Source: Salibacter sp031581065 (GTDB taxonomy: Bacteria; Bacteroidota; Bacteroidia; Flavobacteriales_G; Salibacteraceae). Taken from it: 64,000 bases of DNA. A program made the translations under genes and the position numbers. The notes under the pieces were generated by a model. It saw only the letters and a list, made by a program, of their open reading frames with translations. It had not been told where the DNA came from and did no database searches. Shown piece after piece: positions 45,301 through 53,798 of this stretch. The stretch lies in NCBI RefSeq assembly GCF_031581065.1, contig NZ_JAVLBN010000002.1:1-64000 (forward strand), written 5' to 3'. Numbering within the stretch: position 1 is the stretch's first letter; each line of letters starts with the position of its first letter.

Positions 45301-46877
45301 TTGTGAACTTTATCAAAGATTTTGATTGTTTTATTGTCACTGTTGTAATCTACATACCTGCGAATTGTATAGCGCAACATCATGGGCTCAACTTGTGTGG
45401 GCGGTAACTTCATGCATTCACACATTTGCATGAGTGTAACGGTATTAGTGTCAAATTTTTTGGAGCAACTCCTTATTTCAACTAACGGCAAGCGAGTTCC
45501 GGCACCGCTGAGCATATCAAAGTTGCGCTCGCGGAAATAAGAATTTGAGGTAAATGAAGCTTGTTTATCAGACATTTGAGCTGTAAACTTGATCAAAGGA
45601 TCATCAATATTCCAAACCATGAGCGGAAACTCCATTTCAACTTCGTGAAAAGAGTTGTAATAAGGTGTGGATGACATTCCTTTTGATTGGCGAACAAGGC
45701 GGGCTTGTCGTTCATCAGTTAAGAGAGTAAACTTCAATCCGGGATGTGTGATGGAATCTTTATCCAGAATCATAGTGACACGAGCATCACCGGCTACAAT
45801 TCTGCTTTTTTGTCTGTTTCCCTGTCTTTCATTATCATCAGCACCGGGCTTATCATTTGTTTTATTGAGTGCAATAAGAAAGTTATTGCTCGTCACAATC
45901 ATGAGTGGATTGGCCTTGTAATTCAATATTAATCTAGCAGGGGTATTTCCCGTTCCGGTGCCCAAAAATTTAGCTCCCTGCTGAGAAAAACCACCATCAT
46001 AATCTACATTTTTGATAATTCCCTTAATAGGTAAACGCCTTGAGTAACTGCTGAAGCGTGGATAAGATAACATCGATCTTTTAGGTTGCGGAAAAACCTT
46101 ATCCTCAAACTTTCCCTGAAGTGGATTATCAAAATAATACGAATTGTGAAAAACAACTGAGTCTGCTTCGTACTCAGGGTGGCGCATGTCTATTTTGTAA
46201 TCAGATAGCTCTGCAAAAACTTCATTTGGAGCAAAGCCTACTCGTTCCCATGTTACTTTTCCATTTTTACCGGTCCACTCTTCTTCTTCAACATCATAAA
46301 CTCCACTCGTTGAAAGAATTTTAATGCTATCTCCTTTTGAATGACATATTAGATCAATTTCGTTGGTTTCAATGATCGGCTTACCATCGTATTTGAGCGT
46401 CCATGAGCCACTTCGTGTAAACCATTTGACAGATCCTGTTCGGGTTTGATAGAATGAGTTGTCCTTGAATAAATAACGACTAAATTCAATAAACCTTGTC
46501 AGATCCCTTTTATTCCGCCTGTCATCATCCATTTCATCGATGACTGAATTCCAGGGTTTGAATCTTTTTCCAAACTGTCCCTGGTTATGCAAATTAATAA
46601 TCGCCCAAAAGTAATCGTGAAGATCAGGGAAGGAGCGAAAACGCAATTCATTGGTAAAGTTCTTTGTGTTATCAATGATGATTTTTTGATCATCTCCCGA
46701 GAGTTGCTCGAGAAAAATGGGCTCTAAATTATCTATCAATTCTTTGGTTTCGCGGTTATTGGATCTCCCCATCAATTTATCGAGATCCTTGATGAAATCT
46801 TCAGGTTCGTTAGAAAAATCCTGTGCTGATCCAGCCAGCGATAACAAAACAAAAATGACAGATAATAAAATTCGCAT
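42384..46877 (-). CDS. Very large secreted protein of unknown function
   Basis: A 1497-residue protein with a signal peptide (MRILLSVIFVLLSLAGSAQ). The body is beta-rich with recurring strand-turn patterns such as LWATSNKRDNRGKFRTLI and GLEIDKPGNKSGLKNNPRYP, and late sections like KVTVNKNAKMKTLDSARVIA look like a repetitive beta-helix or LptD/YhdP-like lipid-handling scaffold. I recognise no named domain. No T9SS tail or TPR is clear. It is probably conserved in Flavobacteriales as a hypothetical protein. The gene has no exact dispersed 10-mer in its 4.5 kb. Confidence 0.75.
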   Translation of the reverse strand: MRILLSVIFVLLSLAGSAQDFSNEPEDFIKDLDKLMGRSNNRETKELIDNLEPIFLEQLSGDDQKIIIDNTKNFTNELRFRSFPDLHDYFWAIINLHNQGQFGKRFKPWNSVIDEMDDDRRNKRDLTRFIEFSRYLFKDNSFYQTRTGSVKWFTRSGSWTLKYDGKPIIETNEIDLICHSKGDSIKILSTSGVYDVEEEEWTGKNGKVTWERVGFAPNEVFAELSDYKIDMRHPEYEADSVVFHNSYYFDNPLQGKFEDKVFPQPKRSMLSYPRFSSYSRRLPIKGIIKNVDYDGGFSQQGAKFLGTGTGNTPARLILNYKANPLMIVTSNNFLIALNKTNDKPGADDNERQGNRQKSRIVAGDARVTMILDKDSITHPGLKFTLLTDERQARLVRQSKGMSSTPYYNSFHEVEMEFPLMVWNIDDPLIKFTAQMSDKQASFTSNSYFRERNFDMLSGAGTRLPLVEIRSCSKKFDTNTVTLMQMCECMKLPPTQVEPMMLRYTIRRYVDYNSDNKTIKIFDKVHNHVLNKSKLKDYDVLRIISKLPKQDSKPNASLSLLNYDLTINGVNRILLSDSHRVQIFPDEGRIVMKKNRDFNFSGMVSAGKAEFFGKEFEFSYDGFEVKMPIVDSLQLWATSNKRDNRGKFRTLIQDLRGGLEIDKPGNKSGLKNNPRYPVFTSEQESYAYYDQNAVLGGAYDRDKFNFQLEPFELDSLDKFKNEQIRFDGTFSSGDIFPDLEETLRLQEDYSLGFKRETGPEGLQAYGGKGVFRDELKLSNEGLKGNGSIKYLTSSAKSKGFIFYPDSVNGVTESFNVEEQKAPVEYPNVSADSTYLHWMPYKDKMEVSSIKGRDPISMYAGTAEHTGTIRYTPTGMSGSGKNSFSGANLYSENMKFKLLELTADTSDFELQKEMFGDVNFSSENLQAKVNFQDRKGEFISNTGRSLTKFGATLYQAYLDRFTWYMDRDEFEYSAEGGTRAQGADAVQVEGAEFVSTHPKQDSLRFFAKAAIYNASDVQIRAKKVENINVADASIIPGDGKVTVNKNAKMKTLDSARVIANTKTKYHTVFNATVDISSRWDYAGNGDYNYKDLNGTTQQIHFNTIKANDERQTVAFGKILPEDEFTLSPQFGFKGDVELEAAEKNLLFKGSAIIKHGCSNLPTQWFAFESRIDPMDINIEIEDEAKNENGNLITNGLVLPTDSGSVYGTYLSSPYSEKDIEVVKARGYLVYNEPTKEYRISSFQKLNERSMPGNYVALNTESCLLEGEGKMDVTFETGRVGVEPVGTYTFNTVNKNLSMHYLLRMDFLFDDKLLDILVKEIQEAKDMKPVNIDNQLYTTALRNYVGKEEADELLGRMSLGKRVKLPEEIESSFFFSDIEMKYDAENDYYVTDGNIGLGSLGDEMLNKYVKGGISFENKRRGTDFMIYLDLPQHFYILDYRASTGIMQIHTDNKEFKTTLNDLKMDDRRIKADKEMRKQFVYQIGSRRLKSEAMRKFEKIE

Positions 46878-46883
46878 AATTAC

Positions 46884-47720
46884 TTATTCCTTTTTGTAGA
46901 GCACGTTTGCCCATTTATCTTTCGTGGTCATATCAACATGAATCAGGCCAAGCTTTTGCGCTGTTTCATCAACAACAGGCACATCGCTATCGTAAAACCC
47001 ACTAGTCAACAAAACTCCACCTTTTTTGAGCAGCGCTGCATAATATTCCAAATGCCTTAAAATAATGTTGCGATTGATATTCGCGATAATCATATCGAAC
47101 TTATCATCAGCTGGAACCACATCAATATCACCTAAACGAACATCAATACCGGGCGTATTATTGATCACTATATTTTCTTCAGAACTCCTCACCGACCATT
47201 CATCAATATCAACTGCAAGAATATCTCCGGCTCCACGCTTTTTGGCTATGATTGCGAGGATTGAGGTTCCGCAGCCCATATCGAGAATTCGTTTATCGGT
47301 CAGATCCATATCCAACAGTCGCTCAGCTATGAGAGCTGTGGTAGCATGATGCCCCGTACCAAAAGCCATTTTGGGCTCGATGACCAATTCCATCTCTACG
47401 GAGTCATCGGCTTCGTGGAATGGGGCTCTGACCAATAGTTTTTTTCCAATTCTAATGGGTTCAAAGTTTCTTTCCCACTCAGCATTCCAATTTTGATCAG
47501 CAATTGTTTTGGTGGTGTAATTGACCTGAACGTGATTGGGTAACTGATTAATCAACGCATCGAGATCAGTTTCGCTGTACTTGTCTTCTGAGACATAAGC
47601 TAAAAGTTTGTCGTTTTCTTCAGAGAAACTCTCGTAACCCAAATCGGCCAGATCCTGTGGTAGTAAGTCTGCCCACGGTTCTGACGGTTGTATCGTAAAT
47701 GCGACTTCTATCCAATTCAT
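46884..47720 (-). CDS. prmA: Ribosomal protein L11 methyltransferase PrmA
   Basis: A 278-residue SAM-dependent methyltransferase. The N-terminal substrate domain is followed by AFGTGHHATTALIAERLL, the SAM loop LDMGCGTSILAIIAKKRGA, LAVDIDEWSV and MIIANINRNIIL (the N-P-P-F-like motif in its PrmA form). It trimethylates ribosomal protein L11. It overlaps tpiA by four bases. Confidence 0.94.
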   Translation of the reverse strand: MNWIEVAFTIQPSEPWADLLPQDLADLGYESFSEENDKLLAYVSEDKYSETDLDALINQLPNHVQVNYTTKTIADQNWNAEWERNFEPIRIGKKLLVRAPFHEADDSVEMELVIEPKMAFGTGHHATTALIAERLLDMDLTDKRILDMGCGTSILAIIAKKRGAGDILAVDIDEWSVRSSEENIVINNTPGIDVRLGDIDVVPADDKFDMIIANINRNIILRHLEYYAALLKKGGVLLTSGFYDSDVPVVDETAQKLGLIHVDMTTKDKWANVLYKKE

Positions 47721-48472
47721 GAGCGCATTTCAATCAGTTTCACGAAGTCTTCAGCAACGAGCGAGGCACCGCCTATTAGACCACCATCGATATCAGGTTG
47801 AGCGAATAAGCCTTTGGCATTAGCCGGTTTGCAGCTACCTCCGTATAAAATAGAGATGGACTTAGCTATCTCTTCACCATATTGATCAGCTAAAAGTTTT
47901 CTGATGAATGCGTGAACTTCCTGGGCCTGCTCAGGAGTTGCTGTTTCACCTGTACCGATTGCCCAAACGGGTTCGTAAGCAACCACTACTTTTTTCATAC
48001 TCTCTTCATCGAGATGGAAAAGTGCTTTTGCTATTTGATTTTCGATGACCTCAAAGTGCTCTCCTGATTTGCGTTGATCGAGCGACTCACCAACGCAATA
48101 GATTGGTTCCAGATCATACTTAAGCGCTTTGTTGACTTTTTCGCTGAGGATGAGTTCCTTTTCGCCAAAATACTCTCTGCGTTCTGAATGGCCTATGATG
48201 ACCATATCAGCATTCACAGAAGCGATCATTTGAGCTGATATTTCGCCTGTATAAGCGCCTTTATCGTAGTGAGAGCAGTTTTGTGCAGCGACCTTTACAT
48301 TTGAGAAATCGGCACACATTCGTGCTACTTCTTCGAGATAAAGGTAAGGTGGAGCAAAAACTACTTTAGTTGATGTATCGGGTAATTTCTTTAAAACAGA
48401 AGAAACGAGATCAAGAGCCTCGTTTCTACTTTTATTCATTTTCCAGTTTCCTGCAATTATTTTTTCACTCAT
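47717..48472 (-). CDS. tpiA: Triose-phosphate isomerase
   Basis: A 251-residue TIM barrel interconverting dihydroxyacetone phosphate and glyceraldehyde-3-phosphate. AGNWKMNKS (catalytic Lys), GHSERREYFGE (catalytic His), VVAYEPVWAIGTGETATPEQ (catalytic Glu and loop 6) and LYGGSCKPANA are all intact. It overlaps its neighbours on both sides by four bases, indicating one operon with prmA and the DoxX-type gene. Confidence 0.98.
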   Translation of the reverse strand: MSEKIIAGNWKMNKSRNEALDLVSSVLKKLPDTSTKVVFAPPYLYLEEVARMCADFSNVKVAAQNCSHYDKGAYTGEISAQMIASVNADMVIIGHSERREYFGEKELILSEKVNKALKYDLEPIYCVGESLDQRKSGEHFEVIENQIAKALFHLDEESMKKVVVAYEPVWAIGTGETATPEQAQEVHAFIRKLLADQYGEEIAKSISILYGGSCKPANAKGLFAQPDIDGGLIGGASLVAEDFVKLIEMRS

Positions 48473-49842
48473 GATGAAGCTTGAACTTGGTTTTTAAGCT
48501 CCTCAAAAGTAGGAATATCATTGTGATGCCACTTCCCTTTTACTGTTCCGTTTTTCAACAATACGAGTCCGGGATTACTTCTAATAATTGTTTTGAGCGT
48601 TGTGGCATCGCATGTTAAGTAAGGAAACATGAGTTGATATTTATGTCTAAATTCATCAATTTCACCCGGCAATGCTGCTGTTAGTCCATAAACATTGAAG
48701 TTGCTTTGCATCGCAATTTCACTGAGCTTCTTCACATCATTCATTGCGCCAGTCTCGGTTTTGCTCATATCGTACTGTACCCAAAATAGTACGTAATCCT
48801 GATTTAGAATCATGGTTGTATAATCTTCTCCAGACTCCGGATCTTCGAGAACAAAGTCGTGAATTGGCGGTATGTATCCTTCTTCTACAAGAAACTGGTC
48901 ACTGGTTTCAACAATCTTGAGCTGTTTATCTTTCCATATTTCGTCTTCGAGGTATTTATCAGAACTCACAACTTTTGTTTTACCGGTAATGGTATCTTTC
49001 ATCGTGTAGTTGACCGCATATTGAGGTGGTTTTTTTCCCTCGGGAATTGTCATTCCTTCTTCTATATTTTTACCAATGGCATAAGGTCTAAAATCCTCAA
49101 CCGGTAAATGTGCGTAAGCGTAATAAGTAAATCCGCCAGAGACGAGCAAAACAGCTATTGCCATTACCCAGCCTCTATTTTCGTCACTGGTTGAAAGGCG
49201 CTTGATTGTCAACATAATGACAAATGTGACAAGCGTAAATACTACCGGGAAAAACCATTCGAGAACAAAAATTGAAAAGCTTCCAAGGATTACGATACTG
49301 ATGGCGTAGATGAATAGATCTCTCGAATGAGAATTTGGCACTACCCGGTTCCGACCAATAAACATGATTACTGTAAAAACAAGCAGAACTAAATCTTTCA
49401 AAAAGCTTTGAAATGGTGTGAGCATCAACGCATCTCCAAAACATCCACAGTCTTTAAAATAGTGAATGTTTTCAGCACTAAAACCGAGAATGCCCTCAAA
49501 GGTACCGGTTAAAGATGTATCAGGATTTTCAAAAAACCAGTTTCCAATAGCGGTGTAACCGGTGAGAAATGTGAAGAATATCATTAATATGAGTAGCGCC
49601 CAACTATTGAGTTTAAATTTTTCACCCGCTAGCGTGGCAAAGCCAAGGAGAATTTCAGCAATGGCTACAATCATTGCCAGGCCTACCTCCCAACCCTGGA
49701 AAATTACCCAATTCAGCACATCCTCAGCAAAGTACTCTTCGAGTTTATAGGAAAAACCAGTTGTATCGTTGGCTTTTATGAGTCCGGATACGATAAATAG
49801 CGATCCGACTAAAATTCTTGAGATAAACAGTAACCATTTCAT
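48469..49842 (-). CDS. DoxX-type membrane protein of the BT_3928 family
   Basis: A 457-residue protein. The N-terminal four helices (MKWLLFISRILVGSLFIVSG, EVGLAMIVAIAEILLGFATL) are DoxX-like and include the conserved FKDCGCFGDALMLTPFQSF loop typical of BT_3928 proteins in Bacteroidetes. More helices follow to about residue 230. The C-terminal third (about 330-457) has a thioredoxin-like shape (YVLFWVQYDMS, NPGLVLLKNGTVKGKWHH) but lacks a CxxC. A role in envelope redox or quinone-linked oxidation is possible. It forms an operon with tpiA and prmA. Confidence 0.85.
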   Translation of the reverse strand: MKWLLFISRILVGSLFIVSGLIKANDTTGFSYKLEEYFAEDVLNWVIFQGWEVGLAMIVAIAEILLGFATLAGEKFKLNSWALLILMIFFTFLTGYTAIGNWFFENPDTSLTGTFEGILGFSAENIHYFKDCGCFGDALMLTPFQSFLKDLVLLVFTVIMFIGRNRVVPNSHSRDLFIYAISIVILGSFSIFVLEWFFPVVFTLVTFVIMLTIKRLSTSDENRGWVMAIAVLLVSGGFTYYAYAHLPVEDFRPYAIGKNIEEGMTIPEGKKPPQYAVNYTMKDTITGKTKVVSSDKYLEDEIWKDKQLKIVETSDQFLVEEGYIPPIHDFVLEDPESGEDYTTMILNQDYVLFWVQYDMSKTETGAMNDVKKLSEIAMQSNFNVYGLTAALPGEIDEFRHKYQLMFPYLTCDATTLKTIIRSNPGLVLLKNGTVKGKWHHNDIPTFEELKNQVQASS

Positions 49843-49907
49843 ATTTGCAATATTTACGCTCGAATTTAAAACCTTTTCACAGCTCTGCCATGCAGCTTAA
49901 CAGCATT

Positions 49908-50453
49908 TTAACGCTGAGCTTCTTCCAATTGTATGAGGGCGAAAACTGAATAGTTGATGATATCCATATAATTTGCATCAATCCCCTCACTTACAAGGGT
50001 TTTGCCTTCGTTGTGCTCAATTTGCTTAATGCGTAGGAGTTTCATCAATATTAGATCTGTGAAAGAGCTCACACGCATATCACGCCATGCTTCACCGTAA
50101 TCGTGATTTTTAGCGAGCATTAGTTCTTTCGTTTTCTCGAAATAATGAAGATAAGCCTTTTTGACTTTTTCATTATCGCCATGTGGCTCCTCTGCTGTTC
50201 CCCAATCTAGCTGAATCAATCCCATCAGGCAGTAGTTGATTATCCCGATGTATTCAGGCTCAACTCCTTCGTCAACTTTTGACTCTTCAACTTCTTCAAT
50301 TGTTTTGATGCGTTTCGCTTTAATATAGATTTGGTCAGTTATGCTGGTAATGCGTAATATACGCCACGCTGTACCGTAATCGTGCATTTTCCTGGTAAAA
50401 ATATCAGTACATTTGGCGATGATATCATCGTATTGTTGAACAGTTGAATTCAT
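49908..50453 (-). CDS. DUF1599-family protein with internal duplication
   Basis: A 181-residue protein made of two similar halves. KMHDYGTAWRILRITSITDQ with AKRIKTIEE and GVEPEYIGIINYCLMGLIQL matches KNHDYGEAWRDMRVSSFTDL with LLRIKQIEH and GIDANYMDIINYSVFALIQL. The H-D-Y-G-x-A-W-R motif marks DUF1599, predicted from other families to act in nucleotide modification; function is unproved. It is divergent from folP with start codons overlapping by two bases. Confidence 0.85.
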   Translation of the reverse strand: MNSTVQQYDDIIAKCTDIFTRKMHDYGTAWRILRITSITDQIYIKAKRIKTIEEVEESKVDEGVEPEYIGIINYCLMGLIQLDWGTAEEPHGDNEKVKKAYLHYFEKTKELMLAKNHDYGEAWRDMRVSSFTDLILMKLLRIKQIEHNEGKTLVSEGIDANYMDIINYSVFALIQLEEAQR

Positions 50454-51333
50454 GCTTAAAACCGAGTTTTTAGAAGTGTCGCAAGATAATTTTTTTCACA
50501 AAAAGAATTCCCTCAATATTGACGGAAAACTCCACTCACTTTCAGAACCAAAAGTAATGGGGATTTTGAATATCACACCAAATTCGTTTTACGATGGCGG
50601 CAAATTGCGATCTGACCATGACATTCTCAAACTGGCAGAGAAACACTTGAAAGAGGGAGCTTATTTTTTAGACATTGGCGGACACTCGACTAAACCCGGA
50701 GCTGATGATGTAGCGGTTGAGGAGGAAACCAACAGAGTTTGTGGTGCCGGTGAGGTCATTTTAAAAGAATTCCCAAATGCTATTTTATCAGTTGACACAT
50801 TCAGATCCAAAGTCGCTGAAAGTGCTGTAAATTCCGGGTTCAAACTCGTAAATGATGTATCGGGCGGAAATTTAGACGTGTCTATGTTCGATACTTTGAG
50901 TAGTCTAAAAGTACCTTATATCTTGATGCACATGAGAGGAACTCCTCAAAACATGCAATCGCTGACTGATTATGATAATTTGGCGCGTGATATCATTTCA
51001 GACTTATCAGTTAAAGTGAAAAAGCTAACCGAATTAGGGGTTCACGATGTTATCATTGACCCCGGATTTGGATTCAGCAAAACGATCGATCAAAATTTTG
51101 AACTACTCAATTCACTCGATTTATTTCACTTGTTAGAATTACCACTTTTGGTAGGTTTATCCAGAAAATCCTCTATCTACAAAACACTGGAAACTGATGC
51201 AGAAAATGCGCTTAATGGAACAACGGTTTTGAACACGATTGCACTGCAAAAAGGAGCTTCTATTTTAAGAGTCCACGATGTAAAAGAAGCTGTGGAAGCG
51301 ATTAAACTTACCCAAAAAATCAAAAAGGCTTAA
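50452..51333 (+). CDS. folP: Dihydropteroate synthase
   Basis: A 293-residue enzyme joining para-aminobenzoate to dihydropterin pyrophosphate for folate. VMGILNITPNSFYDGG, LDIGGHSTKPGADDV, VSVDTFRS-like LSVDTFRSKVAES, NDVSGG, LMHMRGTP and IIDPGFGFSKTIDQN are all family signatures. The ATG at 50452 overlaps the divergent DUF1599 start; a GTG at 50476 is an alternative and would leave room for regulation. The diadenylate cyclase gene follows at 14 bases. Confidence 0.95.
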   Translation: MLKTEFLEVSQDNFFHKKNSLNIDGKLHSLSEPKVMGILNITPNSFYDGGKLRSDHDILKLAEKHLKEGAYFLDIGGHSTKPGADDVAVEEETNRVCGAGEVILKEFPNAILSVDTFRSKVAESAVNSGFKLVNDVSGGNLDVSMFDTLSSLKVPYILMHMRGTPQNMQSLTDYDNLARDIISDLSVKVKKLTELGVHDVIIDPGFGFSKTIDQNFELLNSLDLFHLLELPLLVGLSRKSSIYKTLETDAENALNGTTVLNTIALQKGASILRVHDVKEAVEAIKLTQKIKKA

Positions 51334-51347
51334 TACCTTTGACGGGA

Positions 51348-52127
51348 ATGATCAATCCATTATTCATATCGCTCAGGTTACTCGATGTTATCGACATCCT
51401 GCTCGTTGCTGTATTGCTGTATCAGCTTTACAACCTCGTGAAAGGTACTATCACAATAAGGATTTTAGCCGGTATTGTCGTGGTTCTCGTTATTTGGAAA
51501 ACGGTTGAAGTTCTCCAGATGGAACTCGTTGCCAACATTTTAGGACAGTTCATTGGGATGGGCGCTATTGCAGTGATCATTATTTTTCAGCCAGAGTTGC
51601 GCAAGTTTCTGGTAAGACTTGGAAATCACCAGTTTTTGAGAAAAGCCACCAGAGGTAGTTTCTTCAACTTTTCCTCTATGGAAGCGACTGATGAGCTCGA
51701 TCACGCTGAAATGAGCAGGGCTATTTGGAACCTCTCGGCTCGCAAAACGGGGGCTCTGATCGTGTTTACACAACGAAATGATTTGAGTAATTACGAATCT
51801 ACCGGAATTAAATTGAATTCAGATTTTTCAGTTGAGCTCATAGAGAGTATTTTTTACAAAAATAATCCGCTACACGATGGGGCTGTAATTATTGAAGAAA
51901 ATAAAATTAAAGCTGCCAGTTGTGTTTTACCGGTGAGTGACCGGCAGGATATACCCTCCAAATTTGGATTGCGCCACCGTGCTGCAATAGGAATATCAGA
52001 GCACAGTGATGTTAAAGTAATTACAATTTCTGAAGAAACCGGGCAAGTTCATTTCATAGAAAAAGGGAATATCAACCTGATAGATCGAAATTCCCTTGAA
52101 AGTGAATTAGATGATTTTCTGTCTTAG
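51348..52127 (+). CDS. cdaA: Diadenylate cyclase CdaA
   Basis: I start at the ATG at 51348 (MINPLFISLR), not the TTG three codons upstream. Three N-terminal membrane helices (to about residue 80) precede the DAC domain with NPLHDGAVII (D-G-A) and FGLRHRAAIGISE (R-H-R), the two catalytic motifs. It makes the second messenger c-di-AMP from ATP, which controls potassium and osmotic balance. It follows folP closely, as commonly seen in Bacteroidetes. No glmM or cdaR partner is next to it. Confidence 0.94.
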   Translation: MINPLFISLRLLDVIDILLVAVLLYQLYNLVKGTITIRILAGIVVVLVIWKTVEVLQMELVANILGQFIGMGAIAVIIIFQPELRKFLVRLGNHQFLRKATRGSFFNFSSMEATDELDHAEMSRAIWNLSARKTGALIVFTQRNDLSNYESTGIKLNSDFSVELIESIFYKNNPLHDGAVIIEENKIKAASCVLPVSDRQDIPSKFGLRHRAAIGISEHSDVKVITISEETGQVHFIEKGNINLIDRNSLESELDDFLS

Positions 52128-52131
52128 TTGA

Positions 52132-52701
52132 TCAACTCGCTTTGTTTTCAGCTTTATTTTTCGCTTCAAACTCCTCGATCAGTTCTTCATCCGTTTTACC
52201 TAAATGCTGGATAGCAACTCTCGCTTCCTTGGCAAAAACATGATCAGGATAATTGTCGATCACCTTTTCATAATATTCTCTAGCTTTTCCTTTTTGATTC
52301 ATGTGGTATTCGTAAACAAAACCCGTCATGTAAACTGTTTCAGGAACTTTAATCCAATTGCTATAATGCTTTGCAATTCTGTTGAAAGTTCCCACAGCTC
52401 TATCATAATTTTTGATCGTAATGAAAACATTGGCAGATTTAAAAAGCATTTCAGGAGCAAGTGAATCCTGAGGGTAAGCATCAGCATATGATTTTAAAAC
52501 TTTTGCCAACCTCTCAGCTCTTCCTTCATAGTTGTTTTCAGGATTTTTTTCGAGGTCTTTCTCAATTTTAGTAATCTCTGAGAGCATTTCTTCTTTAGAC
52601 ATCGGTTCCTTATCAGTCTTCTCTTTTTTACTGTCAGATCCACCATTACCGCAGGCAAAAGTGAATGCAGTCAAAACAAATAGAATAAGTATTCTTTTCA
52701 T
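52132..52701 (-). CDS. TPR lipoprotein
   Basis: A 189-residue lipoprotein: the signal ends AFTFAC, followed by a Ser/Lys/Glu linker. The rest forms about three tetratricopeptide-like repeats with LAPEMLFKSANVFITIKNYD, GTFNRIAKHYSNW and AREYYEKVIDNYPDHVFAKE. It resembles the BamD/YbgF type of outer-membrane TPR protein but is shorter. It likely scaffolds an envelope complex. It ends five bases from the convergent cdaA stop and is upstream-linked to nothing obvious except def, 11 bases away. Confidence 0.8.
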   Translation of the reverse strand: MKRILILFVLTAFTFACGNGGSDSKKEKTDKEPMSKEEMLSEITKIEKDLEKNPENNYEGRAERLAKVLKSYADAYPQDSLAPEMLFKSANVFITIKNYDRAVGTFNRIAKHYSNWIKVPETVYMTGFVYEYHMNQKGKAREYYEKVIDNYPDHVFAKEARVAIQHLGKTDEELIEEFEAKNKAENKAS

Positions 52702-52712
52702 AAAATTTTAAT

Positions 52713-53297
52713 TTATCGTTTTAAAGCGGGGAATTTCATTCTGTAATCAACACTCACAGCACCTTTTGATATGTTACTCAATTTTTTCTTGAGCACTCGT
52801 TTTTTCAACGGATTAACATAATCAGTAAACAGTATACCTTCAATGTGATCGTATTCGTGTTGAATAACGCGAGCAATTACTCCTGAGTATGTTTCTTCTA
52901 AAAGTTCCCAGTTTTCATCGTAATACTCGATCGTTATCTCAGGTTTTCTCGAAACATCTTCGTGAATACCCGGAATACTGAGACAGCCTTCCTGGAAATT
53001 CCATGGCTTTCCATCTTCCTCTATGATTATGGGATTGATGAATACCTTTTTAAAACTTTCGAGTTGTTTGCGTTCCTCTTCAGGCAGTTCATCATCTTCA
53101 GCAAACGGTGAAGCATCAACTATAAAAAGCCTGATTGATTTTCCAATTTGAGGAGCAGCCAAACCAACACCATTAGCATTGTACATCGTTTCAAACATGT
53201 TTTCGATGAGCTCATCCAGCTTTGGGTAGTCATCCTCAATTTCTTCAGCAACTTTTTTCAACACAGGGTCGCCATAAGCAACAATAGGTAAAATCAT
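52713..53297 (-). CDS. def: Peptide deformylase
   Basis: A 194-residue metalloenzyme that removes the formyl group from nascent proteins. Motif 1 GVGLAAPQIGKS, motif 2 EGCLSIPG with the metal-binding Cys, and motif 3 HEYDHIEGILF with both His ligands and the catalytic Glu are intact. An inserted acidic loop (EDDELPEEERKQL) is common in Bacteroidetes deformylases. It follows ruvX by nine bases, forming a small operon with it and the TPR lipoprotein. Confidence 0.97.
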   Translation of the reverse strand: MILPIVAYGDPVLKKVAEEIEDDYPKLDELIENMFETMYNANGVGLAAPQIGKSIRLFIVDASPFAEDDELPEEERKQLESFKKVFINPIIIEEDGKPWNFQEGCLSIPGIHEDVSRKPEITIEYYDENWELLEETYSGVIARVIQHEYDHIEGILFTDYVNPLKKRVLKKKLSNISKGAVSVDYRMKFPALKR

Positions 53298-53306
53298 AAT
53301 TTCTTC

Positions 53307-53720
53307 TTAAAGAGTACGCCCTAAATAGGACTGCAAAATTAACGTAGCACTCACCTTATCCACAAGTTCTTTCTCTCTTCTCTTTTTTTTCTTCACTCCA
53401 CCTTCCACCATCGACTGCATAGCCATTTTTGAAGTAAAGCGCTCATCCTCCCTTTCAACGTTGATTTTAGGAAAACGTTTTTTCACTCCGCGAATAAAAA
53501 CCTTTATCTGCTCCTCCACTGCCGATGGTTCGTCATTCATCCTCTTTGGTTCACCAATAACAAGCGTTTCAACATCTTCCTGACTCAGGTATTCTTTGAG
53601 AAATTTGAAAATATTTTCGGTCAGAACCGTATCCAGCCCGTTGGTTGATATCTGAAGTGTATCCGTAACCGCAATACCGCATCTCTTCTTCCCGTAATCA
53701 ATAGCCATTATTCGCGCCAT
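53307..53720 (-). CDS. ruvX: Putative pre-16S rRNA nuclease / Holliday junction resolvase YqgF (RuvX)
   Basis: I start at the ATG at 53720 (MARIMAIDYG); the longer frame adds a stretch without family similarity. The 137-residue RNase H-fold protein has MAIDYGKKRCGIAVTD with the first catalytic Asp, VIGEPKRMNDEPS, EDERFTSKMA and the late DKVSATLILQSYL with the last Asp. YqgF processes the 5' end of 16S rRNA in E. coli. Divergent from dapD. Confidence 0.93.
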   Translation of the reverse strand: MARIMAIDYGKKRCGIAVTDTLQISTNGLDTVLTENIFKFLKEYLSQEDVETLVIGEPKRMNDEPSAVEEQIKVFIRGVKKRFPKINVEREDERFTSKMAMQSMVEGGVKKKKRREKELVDKVSATLILQSYLGRTL

Positions 53721-53751
53721 TTGCCAAAAATATTCAATCCTTCTTAAAATG

Positions 53752-53780
53752 TTGTACACAATTGCGAAATACTACATTTG
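53752..53780 (+). promoter_or_regulatory. Promoter of dapD
   Basis: TTG (53752-53754), 18 bases, then TACATTTG (53773-53780), 18 bases before the ATG at 53799. This position supports the 53799 start over the earlier TTG at 53778. Confidence 0.7.
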
Positions 53781-53798
53781 CAAAAATTTGAATGTTCC

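Noticed and set aside
52126..52137. Perfect 12-base palindrome AGTTGATCAACT at the convergent cdaA/TPR-lipoprotein ends
   Set aside because: No loop for a hairpin, no T-run, single copy; it is explained by the two coding ends and is probably chance.
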